From NCBI RefSeq assembly GCF_008727715.1, contig NZ_CP044218.1:5315501-5379500 (forward strand): a DNA stretch of 64,000 nt, written 5' to 3'. This document shows, piece after piece, positions 16,517 through 24,433 of this stretch. The first letter of the stretch is position 1, and each line of letters starts with the position of its first letter. The notes below the pieces were generated by a model that was not told the origin of the DNA, did no database searches, and worked only from the letters and a program-made list of their open reading frames with translations. A program made the position numbers and the translations under genes. The stretch is from Mesorhizobium terrae. GTDB taxonomy: Bacteria; Pseudomonadota; Alphaproteobacteria; Rhizobiales; Rhizobiaceae.

Positions 16517-18817
16517 TTGGCGCGCAGGATCTCCGGACGAAGCCATGGCGATCCCCGCGCTGCCGATACCCGCCGGGGGCCGCGCGACCAATATCGCCCC
16601 TCCCGTGACGAGATCCTGCGTTACATCGCGGAAAATCCCGACCGCTCGGGCAAGCGCGAGATCGCCAAGGCCTTTGCACTGCGCGGCGACGATCGCGTCT
16701 GGCTGAAGGAGCTGCTGCGCGACCTCCAGGACGAGGGCCTGCTGGAGCAGAAACGCAAGCGTCATATTCGGCCCGGGGCCTTGCCCCATGTGACCGTGCT
16801 CGACGTGATTGGCCGCGACGACCAGGGCGGCCTTATCGGACGGCCAGCCGAACATCAGGGCAATGGCGAACCGCCAGTGGTCTCGATCCGCGCTTCGCGC
16901 GGCGGCCCGGTGGCCGGCATCGGCGACCGCGTGCTGGCCAAAACCTTCCCGACCGACGAGGTCAGCGGCCCCGCCTACACGGCGCGGATCATGAAAGTGT
17001 TCGAGAAACGCAGCGATGCGGTGCTCGGCGTCTTCCGCGTGCTGAAGGACGGGACTTTCCGCATCGAGCCGGTGGAACGGCGCCAGCCCGAACTGATCGT
17101 CGACAAGGAATTCCAGAACGGCGCCAAGCATGGCGATCTGGTCGAGGTCGAGCCTTCGCGAGCCGGCCGCTATGGCCTGCCGCGCGCCAAGGTGCTGACG
17201 GTGCTGGGTTCGCTGACCAGCGAAAAAGCGGTCTCGATGATCGCCATCCACGCACACGACATCCCGCATATCTTCCCCGCCGATGTGCTGGCCGAAGCCG
17301 AAGCGCTGAAGCCGGTGACGCTGCAGGGGCGCGAGGATTGGCGCGACCTGCCGCTGGTCACCATCGACCCGGCCGACGCCAAGGACCATGACGACGCCGT
17401 CTATGCGATACCGGACCCGGATGAGCATAATCCCGGTGGCGTGGTGGTGACCGTGGCCATCGCCGATGTCGCCGCCTATGTGCGGCCGAACTCGGCGCTG
17501 GACCGCGAAGCGCTGAAGCGCGGCAACTCGGTCTATTTCCCGGACCGGGTGGTGCCGATGCTGCCCGAGCGCATCTCGAATAATCTGTGCTCGCTGCGCG
17601 AAGGCGAGGACCGGCCGGCGATTGCCGTTCGCATGACGTTTTCGGCGGAAGGGCGAAAAGTCCGGCATACATTCCACCGGGTAATGATGAAATCGGCGGC
17701 CAAGCTTGCCTATCCGCAGGCTCAGGCGGCAATCGACGGCGCAACCGACGAGAAGACCAGCCCCATCCTCGACGGCGTGCTCAAGCCGCTATGGGACGCC
17801 TATGCAGTACTGAAGCGCGGCCGCGACGCGCGCCAGCCATTGGAACTCGACCTTCCCGAACGCAAGATCCTGCTCAAGGAAGACGGCACCGTCGACCGCG
17901 TCGTTGTTCCGGAGCGGCTGGATGCGCACAAGCTGATCGAAGAATTCATGATCCAGGCGAATGTCGCCGCCGCTGAAACGCTCGAGGCAAAAAAACAGGC
18001 GCTCGTCTACCGCATCCATGACGGACCGACGCTGGCTAAGCAGGAATCGCTGCGCGAATTCCTGCAGACACTTGGCCTGTCGCTGGCCCGCGGGGCACAG
18101 ATGCGGCCAAGCCAGTTCAATTCCATCCTGGAACGCGTTCGCGGCGCCGACAATGAAGCGCTGGTCAATGAAGTCGTGCTGCGCTCGCAGAGCCAGGCCG
18201 AATACAACCCCGACAATATCGGCCATTTCGGCCTGAACCTGCGCCGCTACGCGCATTTCACCTCGCCGATCCGCCGCTATGCCGACCTGATCGTACATCG
18301 CGGACTGATCGCCACGCTCGGCCTCGGGCCGGACGGGCTGACGCATGGCGAGGAGGAAAGATTGGCCGAGACCGCCGCGCTGATTTCGGCGGCGGAGCGC
18401 CGCGCCATGGCGGCGGAACGCGAAACCGTCGATCGCCTGATCGCGGGCTATCTGGCGGAACGGATCGACGAGCGCTTCGACGCGCGCATTTCAGGCGTGA
18501 CCAAATCAGGACTTTTTGTCCAATTGCCACAATTTGGCGCAGATGGTTTTATCCCGGTGTCGTCTCTGGGTGACGATTACTATGTGTATGACGAAACGGC
18601 GCGTTCGCTTTTCGGAGAACGCAGCGGCAAGGGATATCAGCTCGCCGACCGGGTAGAAGTTCGCCTGGTCGAGGTGGCGCCAATGGCTGGCGCCATGCGC
18701 TTTGAAATGCTGAGCGCTCCCAAACCCCTGCCCGGCTCGAAACGATCGTTCCACAAGGCAAAGGGCCGCGCCCGCGCCTCGCAATCGCGTTCAGGATCGC
18801 GCGGCAGGAGACGATGA
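16517..18817 (+). CDS. rnr: ribonuclease R
   Basis: RNase R is a processive 3'-5' exoribonuclease that degrades structured RNA. A winged helix-like N-terminus is followed by cold-shock-type domains. The RNB catalytic core has DPADAKDHDDAVYA at ~284-297, and an S1 domain lies at ~653-730 before a basic tail. Start: a TTG at 16517 has GGGG 7 nt upstream, placed across the topA stop. The only in-frame upstream ATG lies inside topA and has no such site. The 766-residue length fits the family. The end overlaps the DUF983 gene by 4 bp (ATGA). Confidence 0.93.
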   Translation: MARRISGRSHGDPRAADTRRGPRDQYRPSRDEILRYIAENPDRSGKREIAKAFALRGDDRVWLKELLRDLQDEGLLEQKRKRHIRPGALPHVTVLDVIGRDDQGGLIGRPAEHQGNGEPPVVSIRASRGGPVAGIGDRVLAKTFPTDEVSGPAYTARIMKVFEKRSDAVLGVFRVLKDGTFRIEPVERRQPELIVDKEFQNGAKHGDLVEVEPSRAGRYGLPRAKVLTVLGSLTSEKAVSMIAIHAHDIPHIFPADVLAEAEALKPVTLQGREDWRDLPLVTIDPADAKDHDDAVYAIPDPDEHNPGGVVVTVAIADVAAYVRPNSALDREALKRGNSVYFPDRVVPMLPERISNNLCSLREGEDRPAIAVRMTFSAEGRKVRHTFHRVMMKSAAKLAYPQAQAAIDGATDEKTSPILDGVLKPLWDAYAVLKRGRDARQPLELDLPERKILLKEDGTVDRVVVPERLDAHKLIEEFMIQANVAAAETLEAKKQALVYRIHDGPTLAKQESLREFLQTLGLSLARGAQMRPSQFNSILERVRGADNEALVNEVVLRSQSQAEYNPDNIGHFGLNLRRYAHFTSPIRRYADLIVHRGLIATLGLGPDGLTHGEEERLAETAALISAAERRAMAAERETVDRLIAGYLAERIDERFDARISGVTKSGLFVQLPQFGADGFIPVSSLGDDYYVYDETARSLFGERSGKGYQLADRVEVRLVEVAPMAGAMRFEMLSAPKPLPGSKRSFHKAKGRARASQSRSGSRGRRR

Positions 18818-19251
18818 TGCAACAGCAGGTTTTCGGTGGCCAACAGCAATCCGCGAGGGTAGTCCGCCCGCTTTGGCCGGCGCTGAAGCGCGGCTTTTTC
18901 TGCCGTTGCCCGAACTGCGGCGAAGGCAAGCTGTTCCGCGCCTTCACCAAGACCTTCGACAATTGCCAGGTCTGCGGTGAGGAATTCCATCACCATCGCG
19001 CCGACGACCTGCCGGCCTATCTGGTGATCGTCATCGTCGGCCACGTCGTCCTTGGCGGTTTCATGGGCGTGGAAGCCACCTCGACGCTGACCACGTGGCA
19101 GCATCTGGCGATCTGGGCACCGTTGACCGTCATCATGTCGTTGGCGTTGCTGCAGCCGATCAAAGGGGCCGTCGTTGGCCTGCAATGGGCCTACTACATG
19201 CACGGCTTCGGCGGCGAGGTCGACCATATCGAGGGGCATCCCGAGACTTGA
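18814..19251 (+). CDS. DUF983 family membrane protein
   Basis: A 145-residue protein with two cysteine pairs, CRCPNCGEGKLF and CQVCGEEFHHHR, which form a rubredoxin-like knuckle. Two membrane segments follow (LVIVIVGHVVLGGFMGVE and LAIWAPLTVIMSLALLQPI). This is the DUF983 pattern; relatives often lie near cytochrome oxidase assembly genes, but here it is coupled to rnr by an ATGA overlap. The molecular role is unknown. Confidence 0.88.
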   Translation: MMQQQVFGGQQQSARVVRPLWPALKRGFFCRCPNCGEGKLFRAFTKTFDNCQVCGEEFHHHRADDLPAYLVIVIVGHVVLGGFMGVEATSTLTTWQHLAIWAPLTVIMSLALLQPIKGAVVGLQWAYYMHGFGGEVDHIEGHPET

Positions 19252-19256
19252 GCCCG

Positions 19257-19276
19257 GGCTGGCGTAATCGCCAGCC
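19257..19276 (+). terminator. hairpin after the topA-rnr-DUF983 operon
   Basis: A perfect 8 bp stem, GGCTGGCG / CGCCAGCC, with loop TAAT begins 6 bp after the DUF983 stop. A TTTAATTT stretch follows only after ~14 nt, so it is an imperfect terminator. Confidence 0.45.
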
Positions 19277-19323
19277 GACGCGAACCTCTTTAATTTGACA
19301 TGAGTTTCCGCTAGGTCGGTCGC

Positions 19324-20064
19324 ATGCGAGGTATGACCAAGGCGGAAGTCGACAAGGCCGAGCGCAACGATGTGGCGCTTGGCGAGGGGCCGAAGCGTCC
19401 GCGCGATGCCGCGACCCTCATTCTGCTCGACCGCAAAGGCAACGATTTCCACGTGCTGATGGGCCGCCGTCATGCCGGCCATGCGTTCATGCCCGGCAAG
19501 TTCGTGTTTCCCGGCGGCCGCACTGACCCCGCCGACAGCCGCGTGCCGGTGGCAACGCAATTGCATCCGCAGGAACAGGCCAAGCTGACGGCAGGCGCCG
19601 GACGTACCGGCCCGGTCCGCGCTCGCGCCATTGCATTGTCAGCCATCCGCGAAACTTACGAGGAGGCCGGGCTGCTGATCGGCCGCAAGGGCGCGCTCAC
19701 CACCGGCAAGCGCGACTGGCAGGGTTTCGTCGAGCACGGCGTGCAGCCCTCCCTGGAGGCCGTGCGCTTCATTGCTCGCGCCATTACGCCGCCCGGCCGC
19801 GTGCGCCGCTTCGACACACGTTTCCTGGCGGCATGGCGCGACGACGTCGCCGTTGCGCTGCCGGATGGCGGGCCGACCAACGAACTCGAAGAGCTGGTCT
19901 GGCTGCCGGTCGGCGAGGCCAAACAAGCAGACATTCCGACGATCACCCGAACTATCCTGGAAGAACTCGAGAAGCGCCTTCGCGACGATCCGCTGTTGCG
20001 GCCCGGCGGCGCGGTGCCGTTCTACAGGATGCTCCACAACCGCTTCGTGCGCGAAGTACTTTAA
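19324..20064 (+). CDS. Nudix hydrolase (NUDT19/CoA-diphosphatase-like)
   Basis: A 246-residue protein with a split Nudix motif: FPGGRTDPADSR near residue 60, an insertion, then ALSAIRETYEEAGLLIG near ~110. The insertion between the glycine and the RExxEE part is the pattern of NUDT19-type enzymes, whose known members cleave CoA or acyl-CoA. Strands such as HVLMGRRHAGHAFMPGKFVF precede it. Substrate is not evident. It lies 30 bp before the MFS gene. The start at 19324 has a weak ribosome binding site; 19333 is the alternative. Confidence 0.82.
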   Translation: MRGMTKAEVDKAERNDVALGEGPKRPRDAATLILLDRKGNDFHVLMGRRHAGHAFMPGKFVFPGGRTDPADSRVPVATQLHPQEQAKLTAGAGRTGPVRARAIALSAIRETYEEAGLLIGRKGALTTGKRDWQGFVEHGVQPSLEAVRFIARAITPPGRVRRFDTRFLAAWRDDVAVALPDGGPTNELEELVWLPVGEAKQADIPTITRTILEELEKRLRDDPLLRPGGAVPFYRMLHNRFVREVL

Positions 20065-20094
20065 CACGAAAATCTTCCAGCTATCGGACATCGC

Positions 20095-21279
20095 ATGACG
20101 GTCGAAACCAAGTCGCAGGACGAGGAGAGCGTACACTGGCTGCCGATGATCGCGGCCATTTCCTCGATCAGCGTGGTCGGCATCGCCATCGGCCTCGGCA
20201 TGCCGCTGCTCAGCGTCATCCTGGAATCACGCGGTCATTCGGCGTCGATGATCGGCCTCAATACCGCCGTGGCCGGCCTCGCCTCGATCGCAGGCGCACC
20301 GCTGGCGACACCGATCGCCACGCGCCTCGGCGTCGCCTGGACCATGCTGATTATGATCGCCGCCGGCGCGCTCGCCTTTGTCGGCTTCCATTTCGCGACC
20401 GCGTTCTGGATGTGGTTTCCGTTGCGCGTGGTGCTGCATATCGCGCTGACGGTCCTGTTCATCCTGTCCGAATTCTGGATCAGCACTTCGGCGCCGCCGA
20501 AGCGGCGCGGTCTGGTGCTGGGTATCTATGCCACTGTGCTGTCGCTGGGTTTCGCCGCCGGGCCCTGGCTGTTCTCGCGAATCGGCAGTTCCGGTTTCCT
20601 GCCCTTCGGCGTCATCGTCGTACTGGTGATGATTGCCGCGATACCGGTCCTGGCAGCCCGCAAGGAAAGCCCGCCCATCCGCGCCGAAGGCGAGGAGACC
20701 AGTGGCTTCCTGCAATATATCTGGCTTGTTCCCACGGCCACCGCGGCCGTCCTGGTGTTCGGCGCCGTGGAAACCGGCGGTTTCGCGCTGTTCCCGGTCT
20801 ATGGCAACCGTATCGGCTATTCCGAGGCGGATGCAGCACTTCTGCTGACCATGATCGGCCTCGGTAACGTGCTCTTGCAGATACCGCTTGGCATGATCAG
20901 CGACCGGGTCGGCGACCGCCGCTACCTGTTGTTGATCTGCGCCGCCGTCGGGCTGCTCGGCACACTGGTGATGCCGCATCTTGCGCAGAACTGGTACCTG
21001 ATGGCGGCCCTGCTGTTCGTGTGGGGCGGCGTCGTCGCCGCGCTCTACACGGTCGGCCTTGCCCATCTCGGCTCGCAGCTTTCAGGACATGAACTGGCAT
21101 CCGCCAACGCCGCCTTCGTGCTTTGCTACGGTGTCGGCATGGTGCTGGGGCCACAGGCGATCGGCATCGGCATGGACGCTTTCGGCCCGTCCGGCTTCGG
21201 CGGCGCGCTGTCGCTGTTCTTCGCCGCCTATATGGTGCTGGCGATCGGGAGGCTCGCGTTCAGGCGGGGACCCGGCTAG
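20095..21279 (+). CDS. MFS transporter
   Basis: A 394-residue, very hydrophobic protein with about 12 membrane segments in two halves. It has a typical loop signature, RLGVAW, after helix 2 and MISDRVGDRRYLLL in the second half. The shape resembles YcaD-like or sugar/drug exporters of the major facilitator superfamily. Substrate cannot be inferred. It follows the Nudix gene closely on the same strand. The stop is convergent with, and 5 bp from, the end of the methyltransferase gene. Confidence 0.88.
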   Translation: MTVETKSQDEESVHWLPMIAAISSISVVGIAIGLGMPLLSVILESRGHSASMIGLNTAVAGLASIAGAPLATPIATRLGVAWTMLIMIAAGALAFVGFHFATAFWMWFPLRVVLHIALTVLFILSEFWISTSAPPKRRGLVLGIYATVLSLGFAAGPWLFSRIGSSGFLPFGVIVVLVMIAAIPVLAARKESPPIRAEGEETSGFLQYIWLVPTATAAVLVFGAVETGGFALFPVYGNRIGYSEADAALLLTMIGLGNVLLQIPLGMISDRVGDRRYLLLICAAVGLLGTLVMPHLAQNWYLMAALLFVWGGVVAALYTVGLAHLGSQLSGHELASANAAFVLCYGVGMVLGPQAIGIGMDAFGPSGFGGALSLFFAAYMVLAIGRLAFRRGPG

Positions 21280-21284
21280 AGCCG

Positions 21285-22007
21285 TCAGGGCAACGGACGC
21301 GCCTTCAGCCACAGAAACAGCGGCATGCGGACCCAGTTCTGCAGCCCCGCCCATTGCGAGCCGGTGTCTGGAACAGGCTCCCGCAGCGCGGTGATGGCAA
21401 GACCTGCCTCCTCCAGCGCGGCCATGTAGTTCTGCAGAGGCTGCGACCAGCCGGCGAAGCGCATGCGCAGTCCGTCGCGTTCTTCCGCGCCCTCGAAATG
21501 CTCGCGGCCGAAATAGGTGCCGTCAACCACGAAAGGCATGCCCGGCCGTTCGCGATCGAACCGGCCGCGATCGGCGAAGGGATGCACGATGGAGACGAAC
21601 AGCGTGCCGGATGGGCGGAGCACGCGCCGCATTTCCGTCACCGCGGCCGGAACATCCTCGACATCCATGAGCACATTATAGGCCATGACGAGATCGAAGC
21701 TGGCGGCTTCGAACGGCAAGGCGTTTGCGGGGGCAACTTCGTAGCGATCAGCCGAATCGGCGCCCCGGGCAGCGGCAACGAACGCCGCCACCGGGTCCGT
21801 CGCGGTTACGCGATGGCCGCATTCCTTGAGGAGCCTGGAGACCCGGCCTTCGCCGCAACCGACTTCCAGCGCTTCGCCCGTGCCCTGCCCGACAAATTCG
21901 CGCAAGGCGGGCCGGTAGGCCCAGAAGGCATCGTGGTTGGGCGCACGAGCCCATTCGATCCACTCGGCAGCGACTTCGGACCAATGGTCGTGATCTTTCC
22001 TGCTCAT
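21285..22007 (-). CDS. class I SAM-dependent methyltransferase
   Basis: A 240-residue Rossmann methyltransferase. Motif I is EALEVGCGEGRVSRLL, motif II lies near TDPVAAFVAAA, and LPFEAASFDLVMAYNVLMDV and EMRRVLRPSGTLFVS follow as in the UbiE/methyltransf_11 group. Substrate is unknown. The start at 22007 (MSRKDHDHWSE) has GGAG 6 nt upstream; a longer frame adds 25 residues without family character. The C-terminus (PLFLWLKARPLP) is typical of small-molecule methyltransferases. Confidence 0.85.
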   Translation of the reverse strand: MSRKDHDHWSEVAAEWIEWARAPNHDAFWAYRPALREFVGQGTGEALEVGCGEGRVSRLLKECGHRVTATDPVAAFVAAARGADSADRYEVAPANALPFEAASFDLVMAYNVLMDVEDVPAAVTEMRRVLRPSGTLFVSIVHPFADRGRFDRERPGMPFVVDGTYFGREHFEGAEERDGLRMRFAGWSQPLQNYMAALEEAGLAITALREPVPDTGSQWAGLQNWVRMPLFLWLKARPLP

Positions 22008-22150
22008 CCGAGGCTCCATGCTGGTGGGGTCTGAGGCGATCAGCCGTGATTGCTCAGTCGCGCTCCTCGCACAACCAACCAAATCGGCCTCAAGGATGTT
22101 CCAGAAGCGGGAATCGCTCCGGTGACGGTCGCTTCCCGTCGTGAGAAACG

Positions 22151-22178
22151 GCCCGGCAGTCGTCAGTCGCCGGGCTTT
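22151..22178. terminator. bidirectional hairpin at the end of the DUF4287 gene
   Basis: Stem GCCCGGC (22151-22157) pairs with GCCGGGC (22169-22175) around an 11 nt loop. It is flanked by TTTCTCTT on the plus strand and CGTTTCTC on the minus strand, and spans the DUF4287 stop codon. Confidence 0.5.
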
Positions 22179-22390
22179 CTCTTGCCCGTCAGCAGCGCGT
22201 AGACGGCCATGGAGTGCCCGTGGCCGAGGTCATAGTCGGCCTTCAGCCATTCGATGATCTGGCCGGCCTTGACGCTCGCTTTAAGTTTTCCACCTTCCGA
22301 GAAGCCTTTCGCGTCGGCGAGGCGCATCAAATCCTCCGGCCCCTGACCGGTCTTGTTCTTGATCGTGTCGAGATAGGCCTGGAACGACAT
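22163..22390 (-). CDS. DUF4287 domain protein (75 aa)
   Basis: A small soluble protein opening MSFQAYLDTIKNKTGQGPED, then GQIIEWLKADYDLGHGHSMA and ending in a basic KRKPGD. This is the DUF4287 pattern found alone or fused to a second small domain in many alphaproteobacteria; no function is established that I know of. It is monocistronic, with the hairpin above at its end and the ribosomal operon promoter region on the other side. Confidence 0.8.
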   Translation of the reverse strand: MSFQAYLDTIKNKTGQGPEDLMRLADAKGFSEGGKLKASVKAGQIIEWLKADYDLGHGHSMAVYALLTGKRKPGD

Positions 22391-22519
22391 GGACTTCCCC
22401 TCTCAAAGCTGTGAAGGCGGCACTATGGGATTGTCGAACAATTCGGACAATGGTTAGCTTCCGGCCATCAACAAGGCAGTCGACCAGCCCGTTATTACCC
22501 CGCCACTGACCGGCAAGGG

Positions 22520-22547
22520 TTGTGTTCCAGCCAAATTCCTGTATAGA
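22520..22547 (+). promoter_or_regulatory. probable promoter of the rpsF operon
   Basis: TTGTGT (22520-22525) and TATAGA (22542-22547) are separated by 16 nt, a good sigma70 match. It lies in the 373 bp gap between the DUF4287 and rpsF genes. Transcription from here would leave a leader of roughly 210 nt before rpsF. Confidence 0.6.
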
Positions 22548-22554
22548 CGCGCGC

Positions 22555-22763
22555 AATCTGCCGGTCCCAGCTGGGGGCTGAACGGAGGGCCGGAGGTTTC
22601 TTCAAGGAACCGCCGCGTGAAGCGAAAACGCTTCCGCCTCCCGTGTCTCCGCTCTCGACCGTCTCGTCATGCTCCTTTCTTCTCCGCGTTTGCGGGTTAA
22701 GAGAAGTTGCAGAGGCTTTAGCCGCCGGGAACCGGGAGAGAAACGAAGAAAGGCAAAAGCACT
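22555..22763 (+). promoter_or_regulatory. long structured 5' leader of rpsF
   Basis: The leader contains small hairpins, for example GAAGCG-AAAA-CGCTTC (22619-22634). Near the gene a CCGCCGGGAACCGGGAG stretch precedes an AAGAAAGG-type ribosome binding site. Many bacteria control this operon through an S6:S18-binding leader; whether this sequence matches that motif needs a covariance model. No reading frame here looks coding. Confidence 0.3.
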
Positions 22764-23249
22764 ATGGCTCTTTACGAACATGTGTTCCTTGCCCGGCAGG
22801 ATCTGTCGCAGCAGCAGGTCGATGAGCTCGTTGAACGTTTCAAGGGCGTCATCACCGCAGGCGGCGGCTCGATTGGCCGGGTCGAGAACTGGGGACTGAA
22901 GTCCCTCACCTACCGGGTCAAGAAGAACCGGAAGGCATACTACACGCTGATGGACCTGACCTGCCCGCCGGCAGCGCTCAACGAGATGGAGCGCCAGATG
23001 GGTCTGTCGGAAGACGTCCTGCGCTTCCTGACCATCAAGGTCGAGAAGCACGAGGAAGGCGTCTCGGCAATGATGCAGAAGCGCGAAGAGCGCCCTGAGC
23101 GCGGTGGCTTCGGCGACCGTGACCGCGGCGATCGTGGCCCGCGCTCGTTCGGCGACCGGGATCGCGGCGACCGTGGTCCGCGCTCGTTCGGCGACCGCGA
23201 AGACCGCGGCCCGCGCCCGCAGCGCAGCTTTGAAGGGGGTGCAGAATAA
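22764..23249 (+). CDS. rpsF: 30S ribosomal protein S6
   Basis: S6 binds S18 on the platform of the small subunit. The first ~100 residues are the standard S6 fold ([20 protein letters not shown], then [20 protein letters not shown]). From about residue 113 an Arg/Gly/Asp-rich tail follows, built on a 13-residue repeat [13 protein letters not shown], making the protein 161 residues instead of ~95-130. Extended tails are common in rhizobial S6. The stop shares one base with the rpsR start (TAATG), which suggests translational coupling. Confidence 0.97.
   Translation: MALYEHVFLARQDLSQQQVDELVERFKGVITAGGGSIGRVENWGLKSLTYRVKKNRKAYYTLMDLTCPPAALNEMERQMGLSEDVLRFLTIKVEKHEEGVSAMMQKREERPERGGFGDRDRGDRGPRSFGDRDRGDRGPRSFGDREDRGPRPQRSFEGGAE
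23112..23189 (+). repeat. two tandem 39 bp repeats inside rpsF
   Basis: Units 23112-23150 and 23151-23189 differ at only a few positions and keep the frame. A degenerate third partial copy continues to ~23230. They encode the charged, disordered S6 tail. Variation in unit number between strains would be expected. Confidence 0.85.
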
Positions 23250-23497
23250 TGGTCGACATCAACCAGATCCCGACCCGGCGCCCGTTCCATCGCCGCCGCA
23301 AGACCTGCCCGTTCTCCGGCGCCAACGCCCCGAAGATCGACTACAAGGACGTGCGTCTCCTGCAGCGCTACATTTCCGAGCGTGGCAAGATCGTTCCGTC
23401 GCGCATCACCGCCGTCAGCCAGAAGAAGCAGCGTGAACTCGCCCAGGCGATCAAGCGCGCCCGCTTCCTCGGCCTGCTGCCCTACGTGGTCCGCTAA
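23249..23497 (+). CDS. rpsR: 30S ribosomal protein S18
   Basis: The 82-residue basic protein has the S18 signature: [20 protein letters not shown], then [20 protein letters not shown] and [20 protein letters not shown]. It partners S6 on the ribosome and is encoded directly after it with a one-base overlap. A single cysteine remains, so this is the non-zinc form. No oddity. Confidence 0.97.
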   Translation: MVDINQIPTRRPFHRRRKTCPFSGANAPKIDYKDVRLLQRYISERGKIVPSRITAVSQKKQRELAQAIKRARFLGLLPYVVR

Positions 23498-23505
23498 GCG
23501 CCTTT

Positions 23506-23536
23506 CCCCGCGGGCGGTTGCCGCCTGCGGGGTTTT
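23506..23536 (+). terminator. internal terminator-like hairpin between rpsR and rplI
   Basis: A 12 bp stem (CCCCGCGGGCGG with one G-T pair) and a 3 nt loop are followed by TTTT, starting 8 bp after the rpsR stop. Because rplI lies on the same strand 160 bp later, it may act as a partial terminator or processing site. Confidence 0.6.
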
Positions 23537-23695
23537 CCCGGCCGTGATGGGCACGACCGGTGAATCTAAAATCCCGAGTTGGGTCTTTTGACCCTAACTG
23601 CCTCGACAGGCAGGACAGCGAAACCGGCGCCAGGCGCCCTTCACTTCCTGACTGTCTCCCGAACAGCGCCCGCTATGGCGCATATGGAGAAAACT

Positions 23696-24277
23696 ATGGA
23701 AGTCATCCTTCTCGAACGCATTTCCCGCCTCGGCCAGATGGGCGACACCGTCAAGGTCAAGGACGGCTTCGCCCGCAACTTCCTTTTGCCGAAGGGCAAG
23801 GCGCTGCGCGCCAACGAAGCCAACAAGAAGAAGTTCGAAGGCCAGCGCGCCCAGCTCGAAGCTCGCAACCTCGAGCGCAAGGCCGAAGCCCAGCAGGTCG
23901 CCGACAAGCTCGACGGCAAGAGCTTCATCATCGTCCGCTCGGCTGGCGAAACCGGTCAGCTCTACGGCTCGGTCTCGACCCGTGACATCGCCGATCTCCT
24001 GACCGCGGAAGGCTTCACCGTCGCCCGCAACCAGATCGAGCTCAACCACCCGATCAAGACGATCGGCCTCACCAATGTGGCGATCGCGCTGCATCCGGAA
24101 GTCGAAGTCACCGTCACGCTCAACATCGCCCGCACGTCGGAAGAAGCCGAGCGTCAGGCCAAGGGTGAGATGCTGACCACCGCCGAAGCCATCTATGGCG
24201 ACGACATCAACGAGAATGCCCGTCCGGACAGCTTCTTCGACCCGAACGCCGAGTTCGAGGGCGAAGAGGAAGCCTGA
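23696..24277 (+). CDS. rplI: 50S ribosomal protein L9
   Basis: The 193-residue protein starts [20 protein letters not shown], the L9 N-terminal domain that binds 23S rRNA. The connecting helix has [20 protein letters not shown]. The C-terminal domain follows ([16 protein letters not shown]), then an acidic tail ending EGEEEA. The start at 23696 has GGAG 6 nt upstream; earlier in-frame starts are not family-like. The longer acidic tail is usual in rhizobia. It closes the rpsF-rpsR-rplI cluster. Confidence 0.97.
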   Translation: MEVILLERISRLGQMGDTVKVKDGFARNFLLPKGKALRANEANKKKFEGQRAQLEARNLERKAEAQQVADKLDGKSFIIVRSAGETGQLYGSVSTRDIADLLTAEGFTVARNQIELNHPIKTIGLTNVAIALHPEVEVTVTLNIARTSEEAERQAKGEMLTTAEAIYGDDINENARPDSFFDPNAEFEGEEEA

Positions 24278-24321
24278 TCCTTTCGGGATCTGTCACAAAT
24301 CTGGCCTTGCAGCTGGATCAA

Positions 24322-24349
24322 GAAACCGGGCCTCGCGCCCGGTTTTTTT
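24322..24349 (+). terminator. strong intrinsic terminator of the rplI operon
   Basis: Stem CCGGGC / GCCCGG, extended by AAA/TTT, with loop CTCGC is followed by seven T residues (24343-24349). It lies 45 bp after the rplI stop and is the best intrinsic terminator in the window. Confidence 0.9.
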
Positions 24350-24433
24350 ATGCCAACGGAACTTTTTGGCGCGCTCGCCTTTTTTGAAGGATTGGACAGC
24401 ACGGCTGTCACTATCGTTCTTTGAGGGTTCGTC

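Noticed and set aside
23112..23230. CRISPR-like or minisatellite array
   Set aside because: Units are adjacent without spacers and lie in frame inside rpsF; they are protein repeats.
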